Positions 22,936 through 31,962 of a stretch of 46,632 bases of DNA are shown piece by piece. Position numbers and translations under genes: made by a program. Numbering within the stretch: the first letter of the stretch is position 1; every line of letters starts with the position of its first letter. Under the pieces are notes generated by a model. The model was not told the DNA's origin and searched no databases. It saw only the letters and a program-made list of their open reading frames with translations. The DNA is from Saliterribacillus persicus (GTDB lineage: Bacteria > Bacillota > Bacilli > Bacillales > Amphibacillaceae), in the NCBI RefSeq assembly GCF_003337485.1, contig NZ_QPJJ01000021.1:1-46632 (forward strand), given 5' to 3'.

Positions 22936-24471
22936 ATGCAAAAAAACTATTACGCAATTATTGATATTGGCTCAAACACCATGCGGCTAGTGATTTATGT
23001 ACAGGAAAAAGCTGGACGATTACGAGAAGTAGAAAACGTGAAAGCTGTTGCTCGCCTAAGAACTTTTCTAAATGACAGAAACGAATTAACGGAAGCTGGA
23101 ATTGACCGGCTTTTAGAAACACTCCAAAGCTTTCAGGATGTTTTAACTATTTATAAAATTGAAGATGTAGAATGTGTGGCTACTGCTACTATTCGCCAAG
23201 CAAACAATCAAGATGAAATTAAAGATGCAGTGAAAAAGAATACTTCCTTTACCATGCGCATATTGTCAGATCAAGAGGAAGCTTTTTATGGGTATTTAGC
23301 TGTGGTCAATTCCACTTCTATTACAGAAGGGATTACCGTAGATATCGGTGGTGGCAGTACGGAAGTAACTTATTTTAAAGACCGTGAATTAATCGAAGCG
23401 CATAGTTTTCCTTTTGGTGCCTTAACGTTAAAAGAATTTTTCTCAAGCACCATACCAACAGATGAAGAATTAGAGCAATTGCAAAAATTTCTCACTAAAG
23501 AGTTCCATAGTTTGCCCTGGCTCGCTAATAAAGAAGTACCTCTTATCGCTATTGGCGGAAGTGCGCGTAACCTTGTACAAATTGATCAGAATATTAAGAA
23601 ATATCCACTTGCTGGCCTTCATCAATATCGCATGTATGATACAGATATAAAGGAAGTAAGCAATTATTTAGTTTCGCAAAAAGAAAAAAAGCTCGCAAAA
23701 GTGGAGGGCCTCTCTAAAGATCGAGCGGACATTATTATTCCTGCGATTGAAGTTTTTCATAGCTTGTATCAAGTAACACAAGCAGAGAGCTTTATTTTGA
23801 GTCGTAAAGGACTGCGAGATGGTGTCTTTTATGAAAAACTATCCGAGCAAATTGGGACTCTGCTTTTTCCAAATGTTTTAGAGGATAGTATTCAAGAATT
23901 AATCAATGATTATGATTTGGCCCCAAAGCAAATCATGCATGTACAGTATTTAACTCGAAAATTATTCGATTCTTGCAAACAAAACGGACTCGCTAATTTC
24001 AGCAAACAGGATTGGATGCTACTTAAACGCGCAAGCTATGTATGTAATCTTGGAGAATATATAGATGCAGAGTCTAGTGCACAGCATACCTTCTATTTAC
24101 TGGCTAACCGAACCATTGATGGTTTAATGCATAAGGAAAGGTTAAAGCTTGCCCTTATTGCCTCTTACAAAAACAAGACGGTTTTCAAGCAGTTTTTACA
24201 ACCATATAAATCTTGGTTTTTAAAAGAAGAATGGAAAAAATTGAAGTATCTTGGTTCCCTGCTCAAATTTAGTTATTGTTTGGATGCAACAAAAAGACAA
24301 ATTATTCAAGACATCCATATTAAGGTTACCCAAAAGAAAGTAATCTTAACGTTATATTGTGTGCAAGATTGGATGCCTGAAGAATATCAAGCAGAAAAAC
24401 AAAAGAAGCATGTCGAAAAATTTATCAAAAAAGATTTAGAGCTTAATTTTGTTCCTTTAAAAAAGGCATAA
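22936..24471 (+). CDS. ppx: Exopolyphosphatase Ppx (Ppx/GppA family)
   Basis: A 511-residue Ppx/GppA-family phosphatase that trims inorganic polyphosphate from its ends (and possibly pppGpp). The ASKHA fold is clear: phosphate loop 1 IIDIGSNTMRLVIY at the N-terminus, ITVDIGGGSTEVTYF near 137, and IAIGGSARNL near 208. The C-terminal 200 residues (from about 310) are an HD-like domain. AGGTGG at 22929-22934 favours ATG 22936 over a GTG at 22927. It is followed by ppk after 161 bases. Together they control polyphosphate: Ppk makes it, Ppx degrades it. Confidence 0.93.
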   Translation: MQKNYYAIIDIGSNTMRLVIYVQEKAGRLREVENVKAVARLRTFLNDRNELTEAGIDRLLETLQSFQDVLTIYKIEDVECVATATIRQANNQDEIKDAVKKNTSFTMRILSDQEEAFYGYLAVVNSTSITEGITVDIGGGSTEVTYFKDRELIEAHSFPFGALTLKEFFSSTIPTDEELEQLQKFLTKEFHSLPWLANKEVPLIAIGGSARNLVQIDQNIKKYPLAGLHQYRMYDTDIKEVSNYLVSQKEKKLAKVEGLSKDRADIIIPAIEVFHSLYQVTQAESFILSRKGLRDGVFYEKLSEQIGTLLFPNVLEDSIQELINDYDLAPKQIMHVQYLTRKLFDSCKQNGLANFSKQDWMLLKRASYVCNLGEYIDAESSAQHTFYLLANRTIDGLMHKERLKLALIASYKNKTVFKQFLQPYKSWFLKEEWKKLKYLGSLLKFSYCLDATKRQIIQDIHIKVTQKKVILTLYCVQDWMPEEYQAEKQKKHVEKFIKKDLELNFVPLKKA

Positions 24472-24545
24472 AGCCTGTCATAGACGAATTTCAGTGGTGA
24501 AAAGTAGGGAAATATGGCAAGTATGCACCCGCCTGCTAAGCTGTA

Positions 24546-24600
24546 AAAGATAAAAATTTACAATTTCTTTACAAAAACTTTGCTTTATTCGCGTTATGAT
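24546..24600 (+). promoter_or_regulatory. PhoP-box-like repeats and promoter of ppk
   Basis: TTTACA at 24557 and 24568 and TTTGCT at 24579 repeat at exactly 11 bp, the spacing of Bacillus PhoP boxes (TT(A/C/T)A(C/T)A with about 5-bp gaps). A -10 candidate TATGAT lies at 24595-24600, with the repeats occupying the -35 area, as in PhoP-activated promoters. The third repeat is degenerate, and a fourth was not seen. Confidence 0.5.
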
Positions 24601-24632
24601 GGAAGTAGATTGTTATAAAGGAATGAGTACAA

Positions 24633-26729
24633 ATGACATTAATGGCGATTAAAAATGATTTAAAAAATCCCCTTTATTATAATAACCGTGAAATAAGCTG
24701 GCTCCATTTTAATAAACGCGTATTAGAGGAAGCGTTTGACGAAAAAAACCCTTTAATGGAGCAACTGCGATTTTTAGCTATTTTTTCATCGAATTTAGAT
24801 GAATTTTTCATGGTTCGAGTGGCTGGCTTAAAGGATCAGGTAAAGGCCGGCTTCAATCGTGCGGACAATAAGTCTGGCCTAACGCCTAAACAACAGCTCT
24901 CACAAATATCAAAACTTAATCATGAGCTTGTTTTAGATCAATACGATGTCTACAAACAACTCATACCACAGCTACATGCATCTGATATTCATTTAGTCAC
25001 AATAAATGAGCTATCACAAGAACAGATAAACGAACTCGAACGCCTATTTGATGATCAAATTTATCCAGTTCTTACACCGATGGCAATTGATGCTTATCGA
25101 CCTTTCCCCATGCTGTTAAATAAATCATTAAATTTAGCTATTCAACTAGAGGATAGCTACGACTCTGATGAACCAACAACGAAAACTGCGATTGTCCAAG
25201 TACCAGCCTTACTCGATCGCTTTATAAAACTCAAAGATACCGATCATTTTCTGTTACTAGAAGATGTTATTAGCTATTTTATCGGTAAATTATTTAGTGG
25301 GTACTATGTTAAATCCATAACTGAATTTCGTATTACGAGAAATGCAGATATGACAATTCATGAAGAAGGTGCTCGTGACCTTTTAAAGGAAATTGAAAAG
25401 GAATTGAAGAAAAGAAAATGGGGAGCGGCTGTAAGACTTGAGGTCAATGAGAAGGATTATGATCCCGATGTCGTTGATTTTTTGCTTCACGTATTAGAAA
25501 TTCATAAAAAAGACCTTTATATTGTAAACGGTCCTCTAGATCTCACATTTTTGTTTGATTTCTACAAACTAGGTGCAGCAAATCACGAGGATCTCGTATA
25601 CGAAACTTTAATGCCACAAGTTCCACAGGATATATGGCTGGGGGAAGATGTATTTGAAGCTGCTAGAAAAAGGGATTTGTTTCTTCATCATCCGTATGAA
25701 TCCTTCGAGCCGGTCATAGATATGATTTCTGAAGCGGCGGATGATCCTGATGTATTAGCTATTAAACAAACCCTATACAGAGTCAGCGGGGATTCACCAA
25801 TTATTGAAGGCTTAAAACGAGCTGCTGAAAACGGAAAACAGGTTACGGTCCTTGTGGAATTAAAAGCACGCTTTGACGAAGAGAATAATGTGCAATGGGC
25901 AAAGGAGCTTGAAAAAGCAGGGTGTCACGTTATATACGGAATGATCTCTTTAAAAACGCACAGTAAAATTACACTTGTAGTCCGAAGAAAATATAATCGT
26001 ATTGAGCGCTTTGTCCATCTTGGCACGGGCAATTACAATGATCAAACAGCAACATTTTACACAGACATGTCTTACATTACGACAAAGAGAAGATTTGGAG
26101 TCGATGCGACTCACTTCTTTAATTATTTAAGTGGTTATACAGAAAAACCAATTTTTCATCATTTATCAATGTCGCCTTTTGAAATCAGAACAGATCTAAT
26201 TCATTATATTGAAGAGGAAATTAGATTTCACAAACGGTTTAAAAATGGCCATATTATTCTAAAAATGAACTCTCTTACAGATAAACCAATTATTCAAAAG
26301 TTGTATGAGGCTTCACAAGTGGGGATACAAGTTGATTTAATTGTAAGAGGGATATGCTGTTTAAAACCTAACCTCAAAGGAATTAGTGATAACATCCGAG
26401 TGATTAGTATCGTTGGGAGATTTTTAGAGCATAGTAGAATATATTTTTTCCATTCCAATGGTGAGGAGAAAATTTTACTTTCAAGCGCAGATTTGATGAC
26501 AAGAAATATGGTAAAACGGGTGGAATTAATGTTCCCAATTTTTGAGGGTCACATTAAAACAAGAATTAAAGATATTTTAGACCTTATGCTCAACGACAAT
26601 GTAAAAGCTCGCATACAAGATGCTGAAGGTAATTACACGCATCTAAAGCATATGGAGGCAGAAGTAGAAACAGATAGCCAAATGGCATTGTACCGTCAAG
26701 CATATCGTGTGATGGAGGATGAAGAATAA
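24633..26729 (+). CDS. ppk: Polyphosphate kinase Ppk1
   Basis: A 698-residue PPK1-type polyphosphate kinase that polymerises ATP gamma-phosphate into polyphosphate. N-domain: NNREISWLHFNKRVLEEAFD near the start. H1 and H2 domains: the tyrosine/arginine-rich core KARFDEENNVQWAKELEKAG near 410, then the autophosphorylated His in LKTHSKITLVVRRK near 445, and the second PLD-like His in LEHSRIYFFHSNGEE near 600. All are kept. ATG at 24633 is preceded by AAAGGAATG. It lies 161 bases after ppx on the same strand, with its own promoter candidate. A terminator follows. Confidence 0.97.
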   Translation: MTLMAIKNDLKNPLYYNNREISWLHFNKRVLEEAFDEKNPLMEQLRFLAIFSSNLDEFFMVRVAGLKDQVKAGFNRADNKSGLTPKQQLSQISKLNHELVLDQYDVYKQLIPQLHASDIHLVTINELSQEQINELERLFDDQIYPVLTPMAIDAYRPFPMLLNKSLNLAIQLEDSYDSDEPTTKTAIVQVPALLDRFIKLKDTDHFLLLEDVISYFIGKLFSGYYVKSITEFRITRNADMTIHEEGARDLLKEIEKELKKRKWGAAVRLEVNEKDYDPDVVDFLLHVLEIHKKDLYIVNGPLDLTFLFDFYKLGAANHEDLVYETLMPQVPQDIWLGEDVFEAARKRDLFLHHPYESFEPVIDMISEAADDPDVLAIKQTLYRVSGDSPIIEGLKRAAENGKQVTVLVELKARFDEENNVQWAKELEKAGCHVIYGMISLKTHSKITLVVRRKYNRIERFVHLGTGNYNDQTATFYTDMSYITTKRRFGVDATHFFNYLSGYTEKPIFHHLSMSPFEIRTDLIHYIEEEIRFHKRFKNGHIILKMNSLTDKPIIQKLYEASQVGIQVDLIVRGICCLKPNLKGISDNIRVISIVGRFLEHSRIYFFHSNGEEKILLSSADLMTRNMVKRVELMFPIFEGHIKTRIKDILDLMLNDNVKARIQDAEGNYTHLKHMEAEVETDSQMALYRQAYRVMEDEE

Positions 26730-26741
26730 AGCCTAAAGCAA

Positions 26742-26780
26742 ATAACCGAACTATAGTTGATATTATAGTTCGGTTATCTT
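26742..26780. terminator. Terminator after ppk
   Basis: ATAACCGAACTATA (26742-26755) pairs perfectly with TATAGTTCGGTTAT (26764-26777), followed by CTTTATG. The T-run is short, but the stem is strong. The convergent pdaA stop codon lies 25 bases beyond, so it may serve both. Confidence 0.8.
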
Positions 26781-26801
26781 TATGTCTTATTTTGTTTTTT
26801 A

Positions 26802-27578
26802 CTACCAACCAATAACGGACTTTGGCAAAATATCTTTGAGGACTAAATCATCCAGGCTTTTAAATTGATAGCCTTCTGCTTTCAGCTTTTTAATAACAGG
26901 CTCTAGTGCATCTAGATTATCTTTTGAAACAGTGTGTAATAATATGATCGCTCCAGGATGTATTTGCTTCATGATTTGATCATAGACATATGTGCCACCC
27001 TTTTTCTTTTCTTCCCAATCCACTATCGCCAAGGACCAAAAGACTGGAATATAACCTAATTCATTCGCCCATCCGAGTGTTGCCTCATTAAATGTACCTT
27101 TAGGCGGGCGCACATATTGCATCACCGCTTTTTCATCAACATTCTTCACTAAATTCTCTAAGCTTTTCAATTCTTTTTCATAAGCCTGCTTTGTTAAATT
27201 TGTGAAGTCAGGATGTTTATCGGAATGATTGCCGATGATATGCCCTTCTTTTAGCATGCGCTTAACGAGTGGAGCTTGGTCCTTCACATAGTGTCCAGTT
27301 AGAAAAAAAGCAGCTGGAACCTCGTGTCTCTTTAAAATATCTAATATAGGGGCCGTATACCCTGCTTCATAACCATTATCAAAGGTGAAATAAATGACTT
27401 TGTCCTCTGATTTGTCCATATAGTACGCATCGTACTTTTCGAGCATTTGTTCATAAATACCAACATTCGGCTTTTGATGATTAGTATTTTTCTTAAAGCC
27501 CCATCCGTGACTTGAAGCATCTACGGAAAGCGGGATTAGCATTAAAAATAAGAGAGAGCTGATGAGTAGTTTTTTCAT
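26802..27578 (-). CDS. pdaA: Delta-lactam-biosynthetic N-acetylmuramic deacetylase PdaA
   Basis: A 258-residue NodB-fold polysaccharide deacetylase. It has a signal peptide (MKKLLISSLLFLMLIPLSVD, cleavage after about 21). The metal site shows YFTFDNGYE (first conserved Asp), HIIGNHSDKHPD (zinc-binding HxxxH), PPKGTFN and LLHT near the C-terminus. The TFDNGYE form is typical of PdaA, which removes the acetyl group of MurNAc to allow muramic-delta-lactam formation in the spore cortex. A longer frame upstream (from 27629) lacks a ribosome site; GGTGAT suits ATG 27578. The neighbouring small gene matches yfjT, as in B. subtilis. This implies a spore-forming relative. Confidence 0.93.
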   Translation of the reverse strand: MKKLLISSLLFLMLIPLSVDASSHGWGFKKNTNHQKPNVGIYEQMLEKYDAYYMDKSEDKVIYFTFDNGYEAGYTAPILDILKRHEVPAAFFLTGHYVKDQAPLVKRMLKEGHIIGNHSDKHPDFTNLTKQAYEKELKSLENLVKNVDEKAVMQYVRPPKGTFNEATLGWANELGYIPVFWSLAIVDWEEKKKGGTYVYDQIMKQIHPGAIILLHTVSKDNLDALEPVIKKLKAEGYQFKSLDDLVLKDILPKSVIGW

Positions 27579-27649
27579 GGAATCACCTTTTTTTATCTTA
27601 GCTTGCTTATAAAAGGTGTGATTATGCATGTTATCTTACACTTCCAATA

Positions 27650-27799
27650 TTAGGATAACTCACGTTCCATTTTTTCAATGATTTTGATTAATTCATCAAT
27701 ATCATCAATAGATGTCTTTTCTGGGTCTAGATCATCTAATTGATTAAGAAAATGTTCAAGCTGTTCTTTTAGCTGTGTTACTTTTTCCTGCGAAGCCAT
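27650..27799 (-). CDS. SE1561/YfjT-like small protein (49 aa)
   Basis: A 49-residue, acidic, helical protein starting MASQEKVTQLKEQLEHFLNQ, then LDPEKTSIDDIDELIKIIEK. The LDxxDPEx....IDDIDxLI pattern is that of the short SE1561-family proteins of Bacillales; B. subtilis has a protein of this kind next to pdaA, named YfjT. The function is unknown. GAGAGGAGA precedes ATG 27799. It lies 72 bases above pdaA on the same strand and may share its mRNA. Confidence 0.75.
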   Translation of the reverse strand: MASQEKVTQLKEQLEHFLNQLDDLDPEKTSIDDIDELIKIIEKMERELS

Positions 27800-27936
27800 T
27801 TAAATTCTCCTCTCTTCGTTCATTCTTTTCCCTCTACTATCCTAAAAGATTCTTTCCGTGCTGTCTAGTTTTCCTTTAATTATGACTCAATGATTTGTTA
27901 TAATGAACGTTAGTGATATTTTTGGAGGTAACCATA

Positions 27937-28794
27937 ATGGAAAAGTGGCTTAAATATATAGGAATTATCTATGATTATGAAATTACAAAAATTGCGATTG
28001 GAGCTATTATAACGATAACGATTGTACTTGTTTTAAGAAGAATGCTCCACTCCTTTTTTAAGCGCACTAGCTTTTTATCTGAAAAGAAAGAGAAAACATT
28101 GGAATCCATGCTTAATTCTACCATCAGATATGTTGCGACTTTTGGTTTCATTGTTTATGTATTAACAGTTTTTGAGATACAAGTAGGTAGTATCTTAGCC
28201 GGTGCTGGTGTACTTGGGATCATTTTAGGTTTCGGTGCACAAAGTCTTATTAAAGATTTGCTTGCAGGTATTTTTCTATTGTATGAAAATCAACTGGAAC
28301 AAGGTGATTGGATCAAAGTTAACAATACCTATTCCGGAACGGTGGAAGAAGTGGGATTGCGTTTTCTAAAGGTTAGGCAATGGTCAGGCGTATTATTGAC
28401 CTTAAGTAATGGCGAAATTAAAACGATTGAAAATTATAATATTAGACATATGCGTGTGATTGAAAATGTAACTGCAAGCTTTTACGAGAGTCCTCACAAG
28501 GTTTTTCAAGTGTTGGAAGAAACGTGCACACAATTAAATGAGGCACTCTATCCTTATTTGAAAAAGGATATTTCTGGCCAACCAGTCGAACCATTTGTGG
28601 TATATGGTCTATCCTCGATCAATGACCAATTCAGAGGGTATCAATACACCATTACTGGCCTATGTAATGATAATGTCTTCTTCACAGCCGCAAAGGAAGC
28701 GCGAAGAATTATTGCAAATAACTTGTATGAAAATAAAATCGAAATGGCTGAACAATTAATTGATGTAAGAAGCTCCACCCAACCGAAGCAATAA
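27937..28794 (+). CDS. ykuT: Small-conductance mechanosensitive channel (MscS family)
   Basis: A 285-residue MscS-type channel. Three hydrophobic segments precede the pore helix TM3, AGAGVLGIILGFGAQSLIKD, with the Gly/Ala packing that lets the pore gate. The beta domain follows (QLEQGDWIKVNNTYSGTVEE) and a C-terminal alpha/beta cage. It releases solutes under hypo-osmotic shock. Size and sequence resemble B. subtilis YkuT. TTGGAGGTAACC lies before ATG 27937; an earlier ATG frame at 27913 is less well placed. The gene is flanked by a promoter-like AT-rich gap and a strong terminator. Confidence 0.9.
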   Translation: MEKWLKYIGIIYDYEITKIAIGAIITITIVLVLRRMLHSFFKRTSFLSEKKEKTLESMLNSTIRYVATFGFIVYVLTVFEIQVGSILAGAGVLGIILGFGAQSLIKDLLAGIFLLYENQLEQGDWIKVNNTYSGTVEEVGLRFLKVRQWSGVLLTLSNGEIKTIENYNIRHMRVIENVTASFYESPHKVFQVLEETCTQLNEALYPYLKKDISGQPVEPFVVYGLSSINDQFRGYQYTITGLCNDNVFFTAAKEARRIIANNLYENKIEMAEQLIDVRSSTQPKQ

Positions 28795-28840
28795 AAATGA
28801 AAGGCTTCCCAATTTCAAAAGCGGGAAGCCTTTCATTTTT
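28794..28840. terminator. Bidirectional terminator
   Basis: AAAATGAAAGGCTTCCC (28794-28810) pairs perfectly with GGGAAGCCTTTCATTTT (28823-28839). T/A-runs on both sides let it end both the mscS-type gene and the convergent yfkD-like gene; both stop codons touch it. Confidence 0.92.
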
Positions 28841-29606
28841 ACTTTAATTCGAAAGAAAAGGACAAATGATCTGGAATCACAATCCATGCTGCAACTTTAT
28901 CAGTTGTTACGTTCTTAATTTCTAAGTTTTTTTTCGTCCCTTTTAATTCTACATAGACATCCCCGTAACGCACCTCACCTTTTTCATTAACAGCTGATGC
29001 ATAGGCGCTTAAAATACCATTCTTCTTTACAGGCACATCATATGTATTGCTTAGTTTTGTATCCTTTCCAAGGGTATAAGAAAAAGCCATTGGTAATTCA
29101 CCTTTTTCTCTAGCTTTAGCTAACATAAGTTGTTTTATTTGATCAGGATTATCCACCTTCGTGGCAAGTCCACCTGTTACCTTCTTTTCCTCAAGCTGAT
29201 TGTAAAATAAAGTGCCAGTCTTATCTCCTGAAACATTATTTAACTCATTTTGATTTATTTTTTGGAATTGCCAGCTTATCTCTTTTTCTTTTGATTTATA
29301 TGAAAGAGGCCAACGTCCTAAAAAAACACTTCCACGATAGCCAAAGGAAAAGGGTGTTGGTTTAATCGAGGTTTCATTTAACAATTTTATAAGAACTGGA
29401 TTTTCAATTTGTTCGTCCGTATCTTCCAATAAATTTTTCACTTCTTTATTTGGCTCAACCTTTGACTCCCCTTCATCAACGTTGGTAAAATTATTTTGTT
29501 TCTCAATATTCACCACATGACTTGGAAGCTCAGTTTTTGCCATTGTTATAAACGGGACAGTCAACATCATTAATAGCAAGATAATTCCTAGACCTATTTT
29601 TTGCAA
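28839..29606 (-). CDS. yfkD: YfkD-like secreted protein
   Basis: A 255-residue protein with an N-terminal signal (MQKIGLGIILLLMMLTVPFI, to about residue 23). It belongs to the YfkD-like family: SFGYRGSVFLGRWPLSYKSK near 87 and VPVKKNGILSAYASAVNEKG near 185 are its recognisable blocks. The family is found in Bacillales and has no assigned biochemical role. A single gene with its own terminator. Its position between the mscS-type gene and the OsmC gene preserves the B. subtilis yfk neighbourhood in part. Confidence 0.85.
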   Translation of the reverse strand: MQKIGLGIILLLMMLTVPFITMAKTELPSHVVNIEKQNNFTNVDEGESKVEPNKEVKNLLEDTDEQIENPVLIKLLNETSIKPTPFSFGYRGSVFLGRWPLSYKSKEKEISWQFQKINQNELNNVSGDKTGTLFYNQLEEKKVTGGLATKVDNPDQIKQLMLAKAREKGELPMAFSYTLGKDTKLSNTYDVPVKKNGILSAYASAVNEKGEVRYGDVYVELKGTKKNLEIKNVTTDKVAAWIVIPDHLSFSFELK

Positions 29607-29768
29607 GCTATCTCATCCTTTTTATTTTTAGAATGAGTTTAACGTGTTCTTTTTATGCACAGAAATACGAATTAGGAAACTATACACATTATATGCCCAA
29701 GATTATGGTGTATTTCATTCGCTCCTATTGTTAAAAATGATGTAACTATATACTAGGAGAATTAGCTT

Positions 29769-29945
29769 ATGTATCTTTTCTTCATGATTATTTCTATTTT
29801 AGGTTTACTCTTATGTGCTATTTTTTCACTCGTTTTTTCATATAAATTGCTCCGCCAACCACCTACTGTTTTTTCAGTATTTACGTTAATTATTTTATTA
29901 TTTATATTAATCACAACTTTTAATACCTTTTTTAATGCCCTTTAA
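29769..29945 (+). CDS. Two-helix small membrane protein (58 aa)
   Basis: A 58-residue protein with two membrane helices, at about 3-25 (LFFMIISILGLLLCAIFSLV) and 37-55 (FTLIILLFILITTFNTFF), joined by the basic turn SYKLLRQPP. CTAGGAGAA lies about eight bases before ATG 29769, so the start is well supported. The family is not recognised. It is monocistronic, between divergent yfkD and the convergent OsmC gene. The low-complexity, Phe/Leu/Ile-rich sequence makes homology calls hard. Confidence 0.65.
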   Translation: MYLFFMIISILGLLLCAIFSLVFSYKLLRQPPTVFSVFTLIILLFILITTFNTFFNAL

Positions 29946-30053
29946 CAGTTAAAATACTTAAATCTTTTAATCAAAATCGTCGGAAAATTAATTAGCGTAG
30001 AAGCATTGCATATTGTTTCGCGATTTAATCCTAGCATTATAAAATAAGCCGAT

Positions 30054-30109
30054 AAAAAAAGCAGTTCAAGCTAAGGGAAAATTAGACATCCCCTCAAAGC
30101 TGAACTACT
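30054..30109 (-). terminator. Terminator of the OsmC gene
   Basis: GCAGTTCAAGCTAAGGG (30062-30078) pairs with CCCCTCAAAGCTGAACTAC (30091-30109), with small mismatches in the middle. On the minus strand a T-run of eight follows. It lies 20 bases below the OsmC stop. Confidence 0.85.
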
Positions 30110-30129
30110 ATAATTACCAAGACTATTTT

Positions 30130-30522
30130 TTAATTGCTGAGGTTAATGAGTTCAAGTGTTTCTACAACCTCAATACTACCTTTAACTGACTGAACCATCG
30201 TGCAATTCTTTTTTGCTAGTTCTAAACTTTTTTCTAATTTACCCTTATCTAAATTTTCACCTTTTACTATAAAATGCAAAGAGATTTTCGTAATTTTATT
30301 AGCATGTTCTGCGTCACGTTCTGCCTCTGCAGTTATGTGTAGGTCTTCAATTTCTATTTTTTTCTTTGTCAAAATCTTACGGAAAACGGAAGCACTACAA
30401 CCAGCGATTGAGGCGATCATTAATTGAAATGGGCGATATCCATAATCTTCATTTCCGGAGATATCTAATTCACCGTATTCTAATTGAGTTCTAACTCCAT
30501 TTTCTTTTAAATAAAACTCCAT
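30130..30522 (-). CDS. OsmC-family peroxiredoxin-like protein
   Basis: A 130-residue OsmC/Ohr-superfamily protein. The two redox cysteines are in SIAGCSASVFRKIL (Cys42) and KNCTMVQSVKG (Cys about 105), with the family's GYRPFQLMIASIAG lead-in. These proteins reduce organic or fatty-acid hydroperoxides as dimers. It is closer to the short OsmC branch than to Ohr. Ribosome site AAGGAGG before ATG 30522. A single gene with its own terminator. No PerR or OhrR site was recognised above it. Confidence 0.85.
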   Translation of the reverse strand: MEFYLKENGVRTQLEYGELDISGNEDYGYRPFQLMIASIAGCSASVFRKILTKKKIEIEDLHITAEAERDAEHANKITKISLHFIVKGENLDKGKLEKSLELAKKNCTMVQSVKGSIEVVETLELINLSN

Positions 30523-30706
30523 GCTTTTTTCCTCCTTTTAAAGTAAAATAGTTAAGTTGATGCAAGTTTTAAGCTTTTTTATTATTTTCATCGTTAGTTT
30601 AGGTCATACATCGAAACTATCGGCACATTTCGTGTGCATTATCTTTAGTTTAGCATAGAACACGTATGAATTCGATTTTCATACTTAAGAAAGGACATCT
30701 TGTATT

Positions 30707-31882
30707 ATGGCACCAAATAACTTGAAATTTTGGCTTTTAATCAGCTTTGTTTTGGTATCTGGATTCTCGCAAGGAATGCTTTTACCAGTCCTAGCGATTT
30801 TATTGGAACAAAGCGGTGTTCCCTCTTCAGTAAATGGTCTACATGCAACTGGTTTGTATATCGGTGTACTTATTGCATCTCCATTTATGGAAAAACCACT
30901 TCAAAAGCTAGGCTATAAACCGATCATATTAGTCGGTGGTTTACTTGTATTTTTATCCTTAGCTTTATTCCCGCTTTGGCAAGCATTATGGTTCTGGTTT
31001 ATTTTAAGGTTGCTCGTTGGTATAGGAGACCATATGCTCCATTTTGCTACACAGACATGGATTACATCAAACTCTCCTGTTGAAAAAAGAGGTAGAAATA
31101 TTGCTTTATATGGTCTGTTCTTCAGTTTAGGATTTTCTATAGGTCCTATGATGACAAGATTATTATCTGTGCATGAACACCTACCTTTTATTGTTTCGGC
31201 AGGAATTGCTTTCCTAGTATGGATAGGGATGTTCTTCATTAGAAATGAATTTGTTGAAGCAGATGCACATGAAATAGAAACAACGAGAAACCAATCATCG
31301 ATGACACGTTTTTATAAAGCAGGGAAAATTGCTTGGATTGCTCTTTTAGCACCGTTTACTTATGGAATATTAGAGACCTCCTTACATAGTACGTTTCCTA
31401 TTTACGGATTACGCTTAGGTTATAGTGTGGATTTACTTGCATTTTTAATTCCAACTTTTTCTTTAGCAAGTTTAATTACACAAATTCCTCTGGGGATATG
31501 GAGTGATCGAATAGGGCGGAAGGCTGTTTTAAAAATTGTCGTGTTATTAGGCATGATCGCATTTATCATAGGTGCTTTTATGGAAGAACACATTATTTGG
31601 GTGTTTTTCACGTTTATCTTTGCTGGATTATGTATTGGTTCGCTGTACTCTTTAGGTGTCTCCTTTATGACTGATTTATTACCACGTACGCTTTTACCTG
31701 CGGGAAATATATTATGCGGAATCGCATTTAGTCTTGGTAGTATCTCTGGACCATATCTTGGTGGTATCTTCTTAGAGTGGTTTCCCGGCATTTCCTTTTT
31801 CTATTTTATTGCCTTCATGTTATTATTGGTCCTAATTTTATTATTCAAGAAAACTAGATCCTTAGGTACTATTGCGACTTAG
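30707..31882 (+). CDS. yfkF: MFS transporter (YfkF-like)
   Basis: A 391-residue major facilitator superfamily carrier with 12 membrane segments. Loop 2-3 reads GLYIGVLIASPFMEKPLQKL, and the loop 8-9 copy is GIWSDRIGRKAVLK, the G-x-x-D-R-x-G-R-k motif. It should be a proton-coupled exporter of drugs or metabolites; the substrate is unknown. The length equals B. subtilis YfkF (391 aa), and the neighbourhood fits. AAGAAAGGACA precedes ATG 30707. It is followed by a strong terminator and is convergent with the amino-acid transporter unit. Confidence 0.85.
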   Translation: MAPNNLKFWLLISFVLVSGFSQGMLLPVLAILLEQSGVPSSVNGLHATGLYIGVLIASPFMEKPLQKLGYKPIILVGGLLVFLSLALFPLWQALWFWFILRLLVGIGDHMLHFATQTWITSNSPVEKRGRNIALYGLFFSLGFSIGPMMTRLLSVHEHLPFIVSAGIAFLVWIGMFFIRNEFVEADAHEIETTRNQSSMTRFYKAGKIAWIALLAPFTYGILETSLHSTFPIYGLRLGYSVDLLAFLIPTFSLASLITQIPLGIWSDRIGRKAVLKIVVLLGMIAFIIGAFMEEHIIWVFFTFIFAGLCIGSLYSLGVSFMTDLLPRTLLPAGNILCGIAFSLGSISGPYLGGIFLEWFPGISFFYFIAFMLLLVLILLFKKTRSLGTIAT

Positions 31883-31912
31883 TTAAAATATAAATAATCT
31901 TTTAGTGATAAG

Positions 31913-31948
31913 AAAACACGAGTAGAAAGATACCTACTCGTGTTTTTT
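31913..31948. terminator. Bidirectional terminator
   Basis: AAAACACGAGTAG (31913-31925) pairs with CTACTCGTGTTTTT (31934-31947) around an eight-base loop; it separates the MFS gene from the convergent permease gene. Confidence 0.9.
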
Positions 31949-31962
31949 AACCATCTTTTTAA

